This document shows, piece by piece, positions 46,461 to 54,841 of a stretch of DNA of 64,000 bases. Positions within the stretch are counted from its first letter, which is position 1; every line of letters starts with the position of its first letter. Origin of the DNA: Shewanella psychropiezotolerans (GTDB lineage: Bacteria; Pseudomonadota; Gammaproteobacteria; Enterobacterales; Shewanellaceae); contig NZ_CP041614.1 in assembly GCF_007197555.1 (NCBI RefSeq), positions 860,001 through 924,000 of the forward strand, read 5' to 3'. The notes beneath the pieces were generated by a model. The model was not told the DNA's origin, ran no database searches, and was given only the letters and a program-made list of their open reading frames with translations. The translations under genes were made by a program, and so were the position numbers.

Positions 46461-46715
46461 TTATTTGAATTCTAGGTTATCGACCTGGTGGTAGATAAGG
46501 CTGCTATTAAGCACGCCTTCTATGGCATTGATGGCTTCGACGTTGTCTAGAATAGATGTCTGGGTTTCACCCTCTAGGGTGATCACAAACTTGCCTTGCT
46601 CGGTAACGGCATGGATATCCGTGCCTGTGAGTGCATTGATTTGGGATTCAACCTGAGAAATGGCCTTAGGTGCGGCATGCACGACTAGGCTGGTAATATG
46701 GTATTCCTGACTCAT
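46461..46715 (-). CDS. napD: Chaperone NapD for nitrate reductase maturation
   Basis: A small cytoplasmic protein (84 residues from ATG 46715; a TTG 18 bases upstream is possible). 'YHITSLVVHAAPKAISQVES', 'INALTGTDIHAVTEQGKFVI' and 'LDNVEAINAIEGVLNSSLIY' match the NapD family. NapD binds the Tat signal of NapA and holds it back until the cofactor is in place. It is the first gene of the napDAB operon. No napE, napC, napG or napH is adjacent, so the quinol-oxidising partner must lie elsewhere (in Shewanella CymA often serves). Confidence 0.92.
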   Translation of the reverse strand: MSQEYHITSLVVHAAPKAISQVESQINALTGTDIHAVTEQGKFVITLEGETQTSILDNVEAINAIEGVLNSSLIYHQVDNLEFK

Positions 46716-46733
46716 CAGCTCGTTTACCTTCAA

Positions 46734-47239
46734 TCAGAGAGAGACAGATAGCTGCGGGGATGGGTTTAGGAGAGCTAACTGTCAAAGTATTCTTCGAGTT
46801 TAGACCCCAAAATAATTGTGGGTATACCTAACAAGAGGTATTGGATCTGTTTATAGATCAAGATCATCTTTTTCGATGTGATCTAACTCCCAGTTTAATA
46901 AATAGGCACTTTATTGAGTGATCTCTTAATTATCAAAGCAGGGTAAGCCGATATACTTTAGTAAATACTTATTAAAACAACAGCTTGGTTAATGATAATC
47001 ATTAACCTTTGGTTGTTGGTATTTGGAAGCGTAGATAGGGTTGGAGCAAGATCCGCACTCTGCCTATAAAAATCATGAGTTCGAGCTTTATTTTCAGCCT
47101 CTGCCGCTATCGTCACCTCCATTATCAATTTAGCCCATAATGTAGGCATGAAAGTCGTCGGTGAGGGGGGAAGACGGTTACGCACTAAGATATCTGCTCG
47201 AGTATGATTGTCTTTACCGTATCTCCAGCTTACAAATCG
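46734..47239. other. Regulatory spacer upstream of napDAB
   Basis: A 500-base spacer. It includes a Fur-box-like palindrome (46987-47007) and inverted 'gatc' words around 46850-46890 ('tagatcaagatcatc', 'tgtgatct') that could be CRP/FNR half-sites, though none is a clean match. A minus-strand open frame (46958-47185, 75 codons) overlaps the palindrome and lacks a clear ribosome-binding site; I do not regard it as a gene with confidence. Confidence 0.45.
46987..47007. promoter_or_regulatory. Fur-box-like palindrome
   Basis: Ten-base arms ggttaatgat and atcattaacc around a single A form a near-perfect palindrome. The core aatgataatcatt is the central part of the Fur consensus (GATAATGATAATCATTATC). 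It lies about 270 bases upstream of napD, and no other gene begins nearby, so the regulated gene is unclear. Confidence 0.65.
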
Positions 47240-48370
47240 TCAGTGCTCATATCCCGTCAGCTCCATATAGCCTTCACCTCCATGGCTCCCCGAGACCATG
47301 ACCGGCCCCTCCCAATAGCTGATACTTAAGGGCACTTTTGCATTGGGATTGAGCGCATCGGTGCGAATATCAATATTTTCAGAGGGTATCGAAATATTCC
47401 ACGCAACAGGGTAGGAAACTGAGTCTATTTCATGCCAACTTGCTACCTGTAGGTGGATATCTTTGGAGGCTATATTACGACCGCTGCCATCGGCAAACAT
47501 TCTGCGGCCGCTATAGAAGCTAGGTTTGTCCTGTCCTCTTAGCTGGAACAACATCAAAGTTGACCCTCCTTCTAACCTGAGGGCAAACCAGTCCCAGCCA
47601 GCCTGTGTCTTGTTGAGAAACTGCGAGCTCCACTCTCGGTCTAACCAGGCATCGCCACTGACCTCATGGTCTACTCCATCGATAGTCACCGAGCCTGAAA
47701 CCTGGATAAAAGGTTGGCTGTAGTAATGGGAGGCTACAGAGGCGTCTGCGCTCTTAATGCTGTAACCATTTTCCCCCTGGAGCTGATAGGGGGCACTCGT
47801 TTTCAAAGTTAACTGATAGCTAAACTGTCCTGCGTCGACCTTAAGCTGGGCTGGGAACAAGTCTGCTCCCGTGCCGGTCCACTGCCAGTCATCTATTTTT
47901 ATGGTGAGGGGATTGGTTGAGACATCGGCCAGTCTTGGATGGCGTCTCGACCATCTCTCTTCGGCAAGGTGTGAAGTTTCAGTGGTTATGGCCGCATGGG
48001 TCATAAAAACTTGATTGCAGGCCCAATTCGAATCAGAGAGCTTAGTTGGTGACGCTGCTTTTTCAGGCGACTCTTTTGGGGATAAGGCGACACGAAATTG
48101 GGTCCATTGCAGCCCTAGTTTTTCACCTTTTTGGGTTGTTAAATTCGCCGTGAGGTACCACCACTCCTGACGAAAATCATCGTGGGATAGATGATCTTCG
48201 GGAAAGCTTATCTTCCTATGCTTCTCTACGACCGTATAGCCTGCAGCATTATCGCCTAACAGGCTTGCCATAGGTGTAGATGTAAGTGTCGATGGCTTAG
48301 AGCAGGCCGTTAGCATGGTGATAGTCAGCGCACAGAATGTTAGCACTACTAGTATTTGTTTAGACATCAT
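47240..48370 (-). CDS. Lipocalin/AttH-like lipoprotein
   Basis: A 376-residue lipoprotein: signal peptide ending in lipobox 'MLTAC' (about residue 23). The body matches AttH / CrtC-like lipocalin-fold proteins: 'RQEWWYLTANLTTQKGEKLG', 'LQWTQFRVALSP', 'VFMTHAAITT', 'DAWLDREWSSQFL' and 'QAGWDWFALRLEGGSTLMLF'. These proteins often sit with an ABC exporter, as here. The likely role is binding a hydrophobic ligand in the periplasm for the neighbouring transporter. The ATG at 48370 overlaps the stop of the micro-gene 48367-48492 (ATGA). Confidence 0.85.
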   Translation of the reverse strand: MMSKQILVVLTFCALTITMLTACSKPSTLTSTPMASLLGDNAAGYTVVEKHRKISFPEDHLSHDDFRQEWWYLTANLTTQKGEKLGLQWTQFRVALSPKESPEKAASPTKLSDSNWACNQVFMTHAAITTETSHLAEERWSRRHPRLADVSTNPLTIKIDDWQWTGTGADLFPAQLKVDAGQFSYQLTLKTSAPYQLQGENGYSIKSADASVASHYYSQPFIQVSGSVTIDGVDHEVSGDAWLDREWSSQFLNKTQAGWDWFALRLEGGSTLMLFQLRGQDKPSFYSGRRMFADGSGRNIASKDIHLQVASWHEIDSVSYPVAWNISIPSENIDIRTDALNPNAKVPLSISYWEGPVMVSGSHGGEGYMELTGYEH

Positions 48371-48492
48371 ATAACCTCTCTCTGCAGGCTAGAGATCAGC
48401 GGTTGCATAGTCTGGTGCTTATAAAGCAGAAAGGCGACGGCTTGCAATAAGAATAAGGAAGTTTGCATGACTAGGATTGGCTTAGGCGTCAT
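48367..48492 (-). CDS. 41-codon micro-gene duplicating the permease C-terminus
   Basis: An ATG at 48492 overlaps the stop of the FtsX-like permease (ATGA) and reads 41 residues to a TGA that overlaps the ATG of the lipocalin gene. Its end, 'AVAFLLYKHQTMQPLISS' then 'LQREVI', corresponds to the permease end 'AVALPLYHQTKRPLVSS' then 'LQREVI'. So this is a diverged copy of the permease 3' end, kept in frame and translationally coupled on both sides. It contains one hydrophobic segment. Whether it is made as a protein is unknown; it may simply maintain ribosome flow to the lipocalin gene. Confidence 0.65.
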   Translation of the reverse strand: MTPKPILVMQTSLFLLQAVAFLLYKHQTMQPLISSLQREVI

Positions 48493-51029
48493 ATAACTTC
48501 CCTCTGCAGGCTAGAGACCAGCGGACGTTTGGTCTGATGATACAAGGGTAAGGCCACGGCCAATAAGCTGGAGACCAGTGCCAGCAAGACCACCTGACCG
48601 TAGGCGAGCCAGTTCCATTCCATGGCGATACTCCAGCCGAAGGCTTGTAGGGTGATCTTATTGATCAGCAGATAACCTAAAATAGCACCCGTTGGCAGGG
48701 CGACCAGGCAGGTAAACAACACGATAATCAACATCTGACCGAAGACTAGTGTAGTGAGTTGACGGCGATTAACTCCCATGGTGTAGAGCCTGGCCATGGG
48801 GGCCATTCTCGCCTGAGTGAGCATGAAACAAGCGCTAAATAAGCCGATGGCCGCCACGAGCAGGGTCAAGGTATTTAATACCTGAGTGATAGAGAAGGTG
48901 CGCTTAAACATGATGATTGCCTGCTGCTTAATCTTCTTTTGGTTGAAAATCATGGCGTCGGGTATTGAGAATACCTGCTGTAATTCTTGTCGCAGTTTTT
49001 GCTGAAGCTCCTGTTTTAATTTGTCAGTGTCTCCCTTGACGTTAATGGCCAGGCTCAGCGGAGCCTCTGGAAATCCATTGGCTCGCCAAGTCTCGGGGGA
49101 GATGATGACCTCGCCATAGGGATTACCGTAATCGTAGAACACGCCGCCCACGGTAAAGCGATTATCTGGCAGAGCCTGTAAGTCTATGCTGTCACCTAAT
49201 TTGAGATTTAACTTGATGGCGAGGGGCTCGCTGATCAGCACGAGTTTATTAGCAAAAAAAGCTGGCCACATATTCTCGAGCGTCTCTTTAAATACTGTGG
49301 TCTGGGCTAAGGACTGCTTATCTCGAGTGACGATATTGATCGGCAGCTTGTCTTGTTTACTGCTTAGGTACCACTGTTTATAGAGGGCATCCACATCCTG
49401 GTGTTGCTTCAGAAACGCTTCTACCTCGGCCATCTGATTCGATGCAGGCCTGATATAGATCTCGGCGTGGAGTCTGGCATCGAGCCAGTTTTTCAAGGTG
49501 CTCTCGAAGCTGCCCACTAAGGTGTTCATGGATATATTGGCTGTTAGCGCCAGTAAGATGGCCATCATGGCCAGCGACAGGGGGGCGATTAGCTCCTTGG
49601 TTTCGGCGATCTGATAATGTAATAAACCTTTAGGTGTCACCTTTAATAGCTGACTTACCATAAATGCCAGAGACCAAGGCAGGGTTAAGGGGATGGCGAT
49701 AACCACTAGACCAAGCAGGAGCATGGTATAGCGATAGTCTTGGCTAAAAGGCAGTAATATCGCTGCCACTAATCCGAGTGTGATGGCTATTAATAATTGA
49801 TATCGATAGATTTTATCGGCACTTTTTTGCTGAGTGAAGCGACCCGAATTCCCGGCCAGAGGCTGACGGATGAGCTGAATAAATAATGACGCTGAGGCTG
49901 CCAGGGCGGCTAGGAAAGTCAGCCCTATGGCCTGAAACAACCAGCTCCATTGCCAGTGACCCGGAAATATCTTAGCGCCATAAAGCTGCTCCAGCGTGAC
50001 CGACACCATAGGTTGTAGCCAATGACTGAGCTGCAATCCCAGCATAAAACCTATGATAGAACCGACTATGACCAAGAGCAGAAGTTCGATGCACAGAGCC
50101 AACATCAAGGGGGCCTTGGCTATGCCTTGCTGCTGAAGCTGTGTTAGTAACCTTTGCCTCTTGAGTAAGCTATAGCGAACCCCGTTATAGGCGATAAATA
50201 GGCCGACCACGAAGGCCAATAGGCTCATGGCGGTCAGGTTAAGGTGAAAGCTCTCGGTGAGGGCGGTGAGGCCATCACCATGATCACTCTCAATTAACAT
50301 GCCTCGATTTCCAATAAGCCGCTCTAAATGACTCTTGTAACTGCTGACGTCAGAGAAGAGAGCGATATAGCTGAGTTCATTGGGTCGTTTGAGTATGCGC
50401 TGGGCCAGAGAGATATCCATTAAGATATCCGAGCCCAAATTACTGGCATCATCTAAGGCTATAACACTTATTTTTACGCCTCCGAGTACCAAGTTACCGT
50501 CTTGGGAGATCTGCTCTGCCAATGATTTGCTGGTCAGTACTATGGGATCGCCGGATAAGATATCTCCCATGGGAATATTTAAAGAGAAAAGCCCGCCGCC
50601 AGCTTTAGCTCCATTATTTACTTGAGAAGCGGAGCCTGAGAAAGAGGTGAGGGCGGCCATAAGGTCGCTACCCTGAATGCGCCAACGTTTACCATTTGAG
50701 TCGCTGGCGACGCCTTGCAAGACTGGCAGGCTATTGTTGAAACCGTCGGCGCGCATGTCGAAGTATAGGTTCTCATCCAGACGTTTACTGCCAAGTGGCG
50801 GGGTGACAGACCATTTGGCTTGCTGACTCAGTAGCTCGGTGGCAGAGCTGTAGCTCTGAATGGCGTTTTCATTGGTGGTGCGAACCCCGATCAACAAGGT
50901 GACAGCCAGAATAATACCGATACTGATGGCAGCAGCCTGCAGGGGGGCTTGGCGATAATGGGCGAAGAAGACCTCAAGGCAAAGCCGGGTCATGCGGATG
51001 AGTTTGGTATTACTCATGGATCTGGCCAT
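48489..51029 (-). CDS. FtsX-like ABC transporter permease
   Basis: An 846-residue inner-membrane protein of the MacB/FtsX-like family. An N-terminal membrane helix ('AAAISIGIILAVTLLIGVRT') is followed by a large periplasmic domain, then three helices (about residues 265-385, 'LTAMSLLAFVVGLFIAYNG', 'LLLLVIVGSIIGFMLGLQ'). A second duplicated half starts about residue 410 and ends with three helices at the C-terminus ('TLTLLVAAIGLFSACFML', 'LVFGQMLIIVLFTCLVALP', 'VVLLALVSSLLAVALPLY'). It pairs with the ATPase at 51010-51678 and the lipocalin, an AttEFGH-like exporter set. Confidence 0.88.
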   Translation of the reverse strand: MARSMSNTKLIRMTRLCLEVFFAHYRQAPLQAAAISIGIILAVTLLIGVRTTNENAIQSYSSATELLSQQAKWSVTPPLGSKRLDENLYFDMRADGFNNSLPVLQGVASDSNGKRWRIQGSDLMAALTSFSGSASQVNNGAKAGGGLFSLNIPMGDILSGDPIVLTSKSLAEQISQDGNLVLGGVKISVIALDDASNLGSDILMDISLAQRILKRPNELSYIALFSDVSSYKSHLERLIGNRGMLIESDHGDGLTALTESFHLNLTAMSLLAFVVGLFIAYNGVRYSLLKRQRLLTQLQQQGIAKAPLMLALCIELLLLVIVGSIIGFMLGLQLSHWLQPMVSVTLEQLYGAKIFPGHWQWSWLFQAIGLTFLAALAASASLFIQLIRQPLAGNSGRFTQQKSADKIYRYQLLIAITLGLVAAILLPFSQDYRYTMLLLGLVVIAIPLTLPWSLAFMVSQLLKVTPKGLLHYQIAETKELIAPLSLAMMAILLALTANISMNTLVGSFESTLKNWLDARLHAEIYIRPASNQMAEVEAFLKQHQDVDALYKQWYLSSKQDKLPINIVTRDKQSLAQTTVFKETLENMWPAFFANKLVLISEPLAIKLNLKLGDSIDLQALPDNRFTVGGVFYDYGNPYGEVIISPETWRANGFPEAPLSLAINVKGDTDKLKQELQQKLRQELQQVFSIPDAMIFNQKKIKQQAIIMFKRTFSITQVLNTLTLLVAAIGLFSACFMLTQARMAPMARLYTMGVNRRQLTTLVFGQMLIIVLFTCLVALPTGAILGYLLINKITLQAFGWSIAMEWNWLAYGQVVLLALVSSLLAVALPLYHQTKRPLVSSLQREVI

Positions 51030-51678
51030 TATCCAGATGCCAGCGCCGCTGCATAAATTCGGCGCATTCCATGCTGTGGGTGACCATAATTATGCCGGTG
51101 TCTTGCTCTGCTGCCAGTTCACATAAGAGCTTCATCACTTCTAAACTGGCGACTTGATCTAAGTTGCCGGTGGGTTCATCGGCTAACAGGAGTTTGGGTT
51201 TATGGGCCAATGCCCGGGCGATGGCGACTCGCTGCTGTTGACCTCCGGATAAGGTTTCGACATGGCGCTTGAGTAATGGCCTTAGACCTAAGCTATCGAT
51301 CAGGTGATCGCACCAATTATTCCAATCTAATCCATTGAGTCTGAGTGGGAATGCAATGTTATCTTCGACATTCAGCGGGGTCAGCAAATTAAATTGTTGA
51401 AAGACCACACCTAAATAAACCTGCCTGAAATGACTCCAGTGATTGTCGTTCCATCTTGTGGTGTTCTCGGCCAGCAGGCTAAGGGTGCCTGCATCGGGGC
51501 GTTCAAATCCGGCGATCAGATTAAGCAAGGTGCTCTTGCCACTCCCGCTGGCACCAGTGAGCGCAATGGTGTCACCTTGGGTGAGCAGCAAGTCGAGTCG
51601 GTCGAGGACCTTATGACCGACTCCACCATCGATAAACTCTTTGCTGCTCCCTTGCAGTTGAACTATCTGTTCTGTCAT
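51010..51678 (-). CDS. ABC transporter ATP-binding protein
   Basis: A 222-residue ATPase if started at ATG 51678 (MTEQIVQLQG...), which has 'ggagcc' upstream; the frame runs to 51750 but those residues look unlikely. Walker A 'GASGSGKST', signature 'LSGGQQQRVAIARAL', Walker B 'LLLADEPTG' and H-loop 'VTHSMECAE' are all present. It belongs to the LolD/MacB-type family that powers FtsX-like permeases. Its 3' end overlaps the permease start by 20 bases, showing one operon. Confidence 0.93.
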   Translation of the reverse strand: MTEQIVQLQGSSKEFIDGGVGHKVLDRLDLLLTQGDTIALTGASGSGKSTLLNLIAGFERPDAGTLSLLAENTTRWNDNHWSHFRQVYLGVVFQQFNLLTPLNVEDNIAFPLRLNGLDWNNWCDHLIDSLGLRPLLKRHVETLSGGQQQRVAIARALAHKPKLLLADEPTGNLDQVASLEVMKLLCELAAEQDTGIIMVTHSMECAEFMQRRWHLDNGQIHE

Positions 51679-51960
51679 AAGGCTCCATTCGCCAAGGCTA
51701 GTCCATTGTGGGTCAAAACTATGGGTCAATAGTTTTGACCCACTTAGCATACCGAATCATACATCATTTTTAGCTAAGGTCTGCAGACCTTTACAGGGCC
51801 AAGATGGCTGCACTAATCATTAGTCTACCTTAGAGGTAACAGGCTGGGTACAAAGTATAATTTGAATTACTGATATTAATCGGTAAGCTGTCCACTGCAC
51901 AAATTTTGAGTCGTTTACTCGTCATTGTTTTAGCCAGTGTTAAAGGGGGCCCTTGTCTTG

Positions 51961-52719
51961 ATGGATATCACTATCACCCATGCAATCTTGTTACTCGTGA
52001 CAGGTTTTTTCGCGGGTATCATCAATACCCTCGCCGGTGGAGGCTCAAACTTGACGTTGCCAGCCTTGATGATGATGGGCATGCCTGCGGAAGTCGCCAA
52101 CGCGACCAACCGAGTCGGCGTCTTGATGCAGTCGATAGTCGCCGTATTTGGCTTTAAGAAACATGGCAAGCTAGACACAGACGATAAAGTGCCCATCCTT
52201 ATTCCCACCGTTATCGGTGGCTTATTAGGGGCTGCGGGAGCGGCCTACGCGCCTACTGAGTGGATAAAGCCTCTGCTGTTGGGCACCATGCTGCTGATGG
52301 CACTGGTGATTCTAGTCAAACCTTCCATGATAGCGCCGGAATACGGCGCATCGGTGAATAAGGTGTCTCAGACACCGAGCTCCTGGTGGTGGCTGGGTGT
52401 CGCAGGTTTCTATGGTGGCTTCGTTCAGGCCGGAGTTGGCTTTGTGCTGCTGGCGGCATTGGCGGGGTCGCTGAGATATGATCTGGTTCGTGCCAACGCG
52501 CTCAAAATGCTCTGCACTCTCGTTTTTACCTCTGTGGCTTTAGTGCTGTTTATGATTGAGGGCCTGATCCAATGGCTCCCCGGAGTGATACTCGCCTTCG
52601 GCACCATGTTTGGGGCTCATTTAGCCGTTAAAATGGCCATCAAGGCTAGGCCTGAGGCTATGAAGTGGTTCCTGTTTATTATGACGCTGGTGGGTTGTAT
52701 AGCAGCTTATTTTAGTTAG
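51961..52719 (+). CDS. TSUP-family (TauE/SafE) membrane transporter
   Basis: A 252-residue protein with about seven or eight membrane segments. The family signature is 'LLLVTGFFAGIINTLAGGGS' (N-terminal repeat) and 'AGFYGGFVQAGVGFVLLAAL' (C-terminal repeat), with 'NATNRVGVLMQ'. TSUP proteins are thought to move sulfite, sulfonates or related anions. I chose ATG 51961 because it begins the first helix; upstream Met codons at 51937 add eight residues. It stands alone, divergent from the ABC operon. Confidence 0.88.
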   Translation: MDITITHAILLLVTGFFAGIINTLAGGGSNLTLPALMMMGMPAEVANATNRVGVLMQSIVAVFGFKKHGKLDTDDKVPILIPTVIGGLLGAAGAAYAPTEWIKPLLLGTMLLMALVILVKPSMIAPEYGASVNKVSQTPSSWWWLGVAGFYGGFVQAGVGFVLLAALAGSLRYDLVRANALKMLCTLVFTSVALVLFMIEGLIQWLPGVILAFGTMFGAHLAVKMAIKARPEAMKWFLFIMTLVGCIAAYFS

Positions 52720-52856
52720 CAATGAACGCTAACTTTTTGTTCTTTTTTGACTTGTTACACATTCATTTTCTGTCTTTCTGGCAATGCTTTTAGCCGGAAT
52801 CCAGCTCTTTATTTTTTTAAAGTTAGTTTTGGAATATACGGCCTTACGGCCAAGGT

Positions 52857-52914
52857 AAGTCGTGGGTCTCCATTCCCCCATTCCTTGGTAAAGAGTAGGG
52901 CAAGGAGGACTGCT
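52857..52914 (+). repeat. 58-bp dispersed repeat, copy A
   Basis: Contains gtcgtgg, ccattccccca and agggcaaggaggactgct in the same order and spacing as copy B at 54181-54238, with several mismatches and small indels. Confidence 0.75.
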
Positions 52915-53229
52915 AGCTGAAGTGAATGGTCTTGTATGTTCCAGACATACATAAGACATTTCCTATCTGACCCACAAGGACGTGGGGAATGCCTGAGTGA
53001 TATCTGGAGTATCGCAGGCCCTATAGGTCAGATTCACAAATGCCGTGGTGGCATGGATGCCAAAGAACGGCCAATCCACCGAGTCTTAACCATCATCCTT
53101 GATGGTTACACGGCATTTTCATTTACGTATTTCGGCATATAAGTCCATTTACAAGGTCAGTTCAGTATCCATACTTCTCGCTCATAAGCTCATGGCTACG
53201 CCATATTCACCTTCCTACTGGGAATAATT

Positions 53230-53343
53230 GTAACCCCAAGCTTGTTTGATGATGGACAATGTACACAAGAAGAAGTGACGGCTAGAGCCGAACTCTTGGC
53301 GAGGCGGCGTCAGTACCCTGAAGCCTTGGCGAAGAATTTTTAA
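53230..53343 (+). pseudogene. Possible C-terminal gene remnant
   Basis: Thirty-seven sense codons with protein-like composition ('FDDGQCTQEEVTARAELLA', 'RRRQYPEALAKNF') end in TAA; stops lie just upstream in the same frame. It has no start and no recognised family. The 265-bp repeat begins 18 bases later. Confidence 0.35.
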
Positions 53344-53360
53344 CTTACAGATGTGCTTAA

Positions 53361-53625
53361 TACCAATCGGTATAAAAGTGTGGTCACTCAGCGAGAGTTT
53401 AGCGCTTCAGAGGCAAGGCAACGAGTGAGGAACATAGTTATTCTACGTTTAAGCTCGTTAACGCCGTATCGGAAGTGCTAAAACTCGCCTTTCAGGAGTG
53501 TTTTTGGCAGCCTACTTCTGTGTTGAATGAGTTCGAAAGGGATCACCATTCCCTCACTCACCCGCCTTGAATTATGCAGCCAAAAATAACTCTGAGTTGG
53601 CCACTTTCTTATACCGGTTGGTATA
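53361..53625. repeat. 265-bp dispersed repeat with inverted ends, copy 2
   Basis: The same element as 1745-2009, same length and orientation, about 97% identical. It ends 5 bases from the stop codon of the truncated hemoglobin gene, so it forms that gene's 3' boundary and its hairpin end could act as a transcript end. Confidence 0.9.
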
Positions 53626-53629
53626 ACTA

Positions 53630-54043
53630 TCAGCTGCCGGATACCTGTCTAATTCTCTCTGCCGGGACGCGTAACTGCTGCATCAGATAAATTTTGAAAT
53701 CGGCTTCGTAAGGCTGATTTTCTACGGCTTGTTGCATGCAGTACAACCAAGCTTCACTTTCTTTATGGCCCACCGACAGATGTTTATGAGCGGCCGGGAT
53801 ATTGATGGATCCGTAATGCTCAGAATACAGTTTAGGGCCGCCAAGCCAGCCGGAAAGGAAGTATGCGAGTTTCTGACGAGAATCAGTAAGGTCACCAGGA
53901 TGCATATCCCGGATCTTCTTTGACGAGGAGAATTCATCCATATTCTGGTAAAACTCATCAACCAAGCGAGTCAGACCTGCTAAGCCACCCGCCATTTGGT
54001 AGGAGTTGTCGCCAACCCCAAACTCACCATTTTTTGATTTCAT
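53630..54043 (-). CDS. Group II truncated hemoglobin
   Basis: A 137-residue globin of the trHbO type. It has 'LAGLTRLVDEFYQNMDE', 'YFLSGWLGGPKLYSEHYG' and 'AAHKHLSVGHKESEAWL', where the conserved His ligates haem, and 'YCMQQAV' in the last helix. Such proteins bind O2 or NO and are linked to redox and nitrosative stress. The gene stands alone. Its promoter lies in the 800-base region upstream. Confidence 0.9.
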   Translation of the reverse strand: MKSKNGEFGVGDNSYQMAGGLAGLTRLVDEFYQNMDEFSSSKKIRDMHPGDLTDSRQKLAYFLSGWLGGPKLYSEHYGSINIPAAHKHLSVGHKESEAWLYCMQQAVENQPYEADFKIYLMQQLRVPAERIRQVSGS

Positions 54044-54180
54044 AATTATTATCTAAACCTAGTTTGAACGTAGCGCCAATAGAGTTTTGTTTCTTTATAT
54101 GGCGATAAGACTATCACGGTTAGCTTGTTTGAAGTGTGGGGCCTAGCGGCAGAGAAGGGATTCCAAACTCAGTTTGGATT

Positions 54181-54238
54181 AAGGTCGTGGAATTCCATTC
54201 CCCCACTCTTGGTAAGAGGTAGGGCAAGGAGGACTGCT
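54181..54238 (+). repeat. 58-bp dispersed repeat, copy B
   Basis: Copy of the block at 52857-52914. Shared words are gtcgtgg, ttccattccccca, ttggtaa and agggcaaggaggactgct. Confidence 0.75.
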
Positions 54239-54457
54239 CGTCCAAAGCCTCCTTGATTCTCTGTAAACCAAAGTACCAGACGCCCTAGCGAAGTTGTTAC
54301 CCTACGTTTGTTTTTGAAAATACTTAACGCTTCCGATGGGGCGTCCAAGCCCCCCGAAAGCTAAACTGACGTCCTGTCAGTTTCACAGGATTAACTTCAA
54401 CGCCCTTCGGCAACTTCCAACGGGGACCAGTTGTATCTTTAGGCCGCGTTTGGTTGT

Positions 54458-54499
54458 AGATACAAGCTAATAAGATTTAAAGGTTATTAGCTTGTATCT
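54458..54499. repeat. 16-bp perfect inverted repeat
   Basis: The arms agatacaagctaataa and ttattagcttgtatct flank a 10-base loop, with a short T run after the right arm. It may be a terminator-like hairpin or a palindromic repeat; no gene ends beside it. Confidence 0.8.
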
Positions 54500-54841
54500 T
54501 TCTATCAATAGTTTGATGTTCTAACTTAAAAATCAATCAACCTGATTGGCTTGATAAGGCAAAAAAGCAATATAAGAGTAGAAAATCTAGATAAGTAGCC
54601 TTTAATTAGCCGGTGTAGGTGGAAGCTATATTTGCTCTTCATCCAAGTCCTGATGCGGCTGCGAGCTTCGGCAACATGGATGTTGCCGCAGAGCCTATAG
54701 GGACATATTAACGGCGTCTCGCAGAAGTATTAGGACATTAAGTGCGCCACAGGCGATAGATTGAAATAACGTTCAAAGTTACAAATCAATTATCCGATAT
54801 TAGAAAATGTAGAATTATAGACAGAGATAAAAGAGAACCAT

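Larger units (their letters stand above)
52720..53360. other. Repeat-rich intergenic region
   Basis: Holds no clear gene. A 58-base block at 52857-52914 recurs at 54181-54238. A frame at 53230-53343 reads 'VTPSLFDDGQCTQEEVTARA' and 'ELLARRRQYPEALAKNF' to TAA without a start, which looks like the C-terminal remnant of a lost gene. The 265-bp element follows at once. Confidence 0.5.
54044..54841. other. 800-base intergenic region with repeats and hairpins
   Basis: No gene is apparent. It contains copy B of the 58-bp repeat (54181-54238), a small hairpin aaactgac/gtcagttt near 54362, a strong 16-bp inverted repeat at 54458-54499 and another hairpin cggcaacat/atgttgccg near 54667. The density of palindromes suggests old insertion debris. 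Confidence 0.5.

Noticed and set aside
46958..47185. 75-codon minus-strand gene upstream of nap
   Set aside because: No ribosome-binding site or recognised family, and it overlaps the Fur-like palindrome; kept only as a possibility in the spacer description.
52936..53142. 68-codon plus-strand frame downstream of the TSUP gene
   Set aside because: Lies in repeat-rich spacer, composition unlike coding sequence, no family match.
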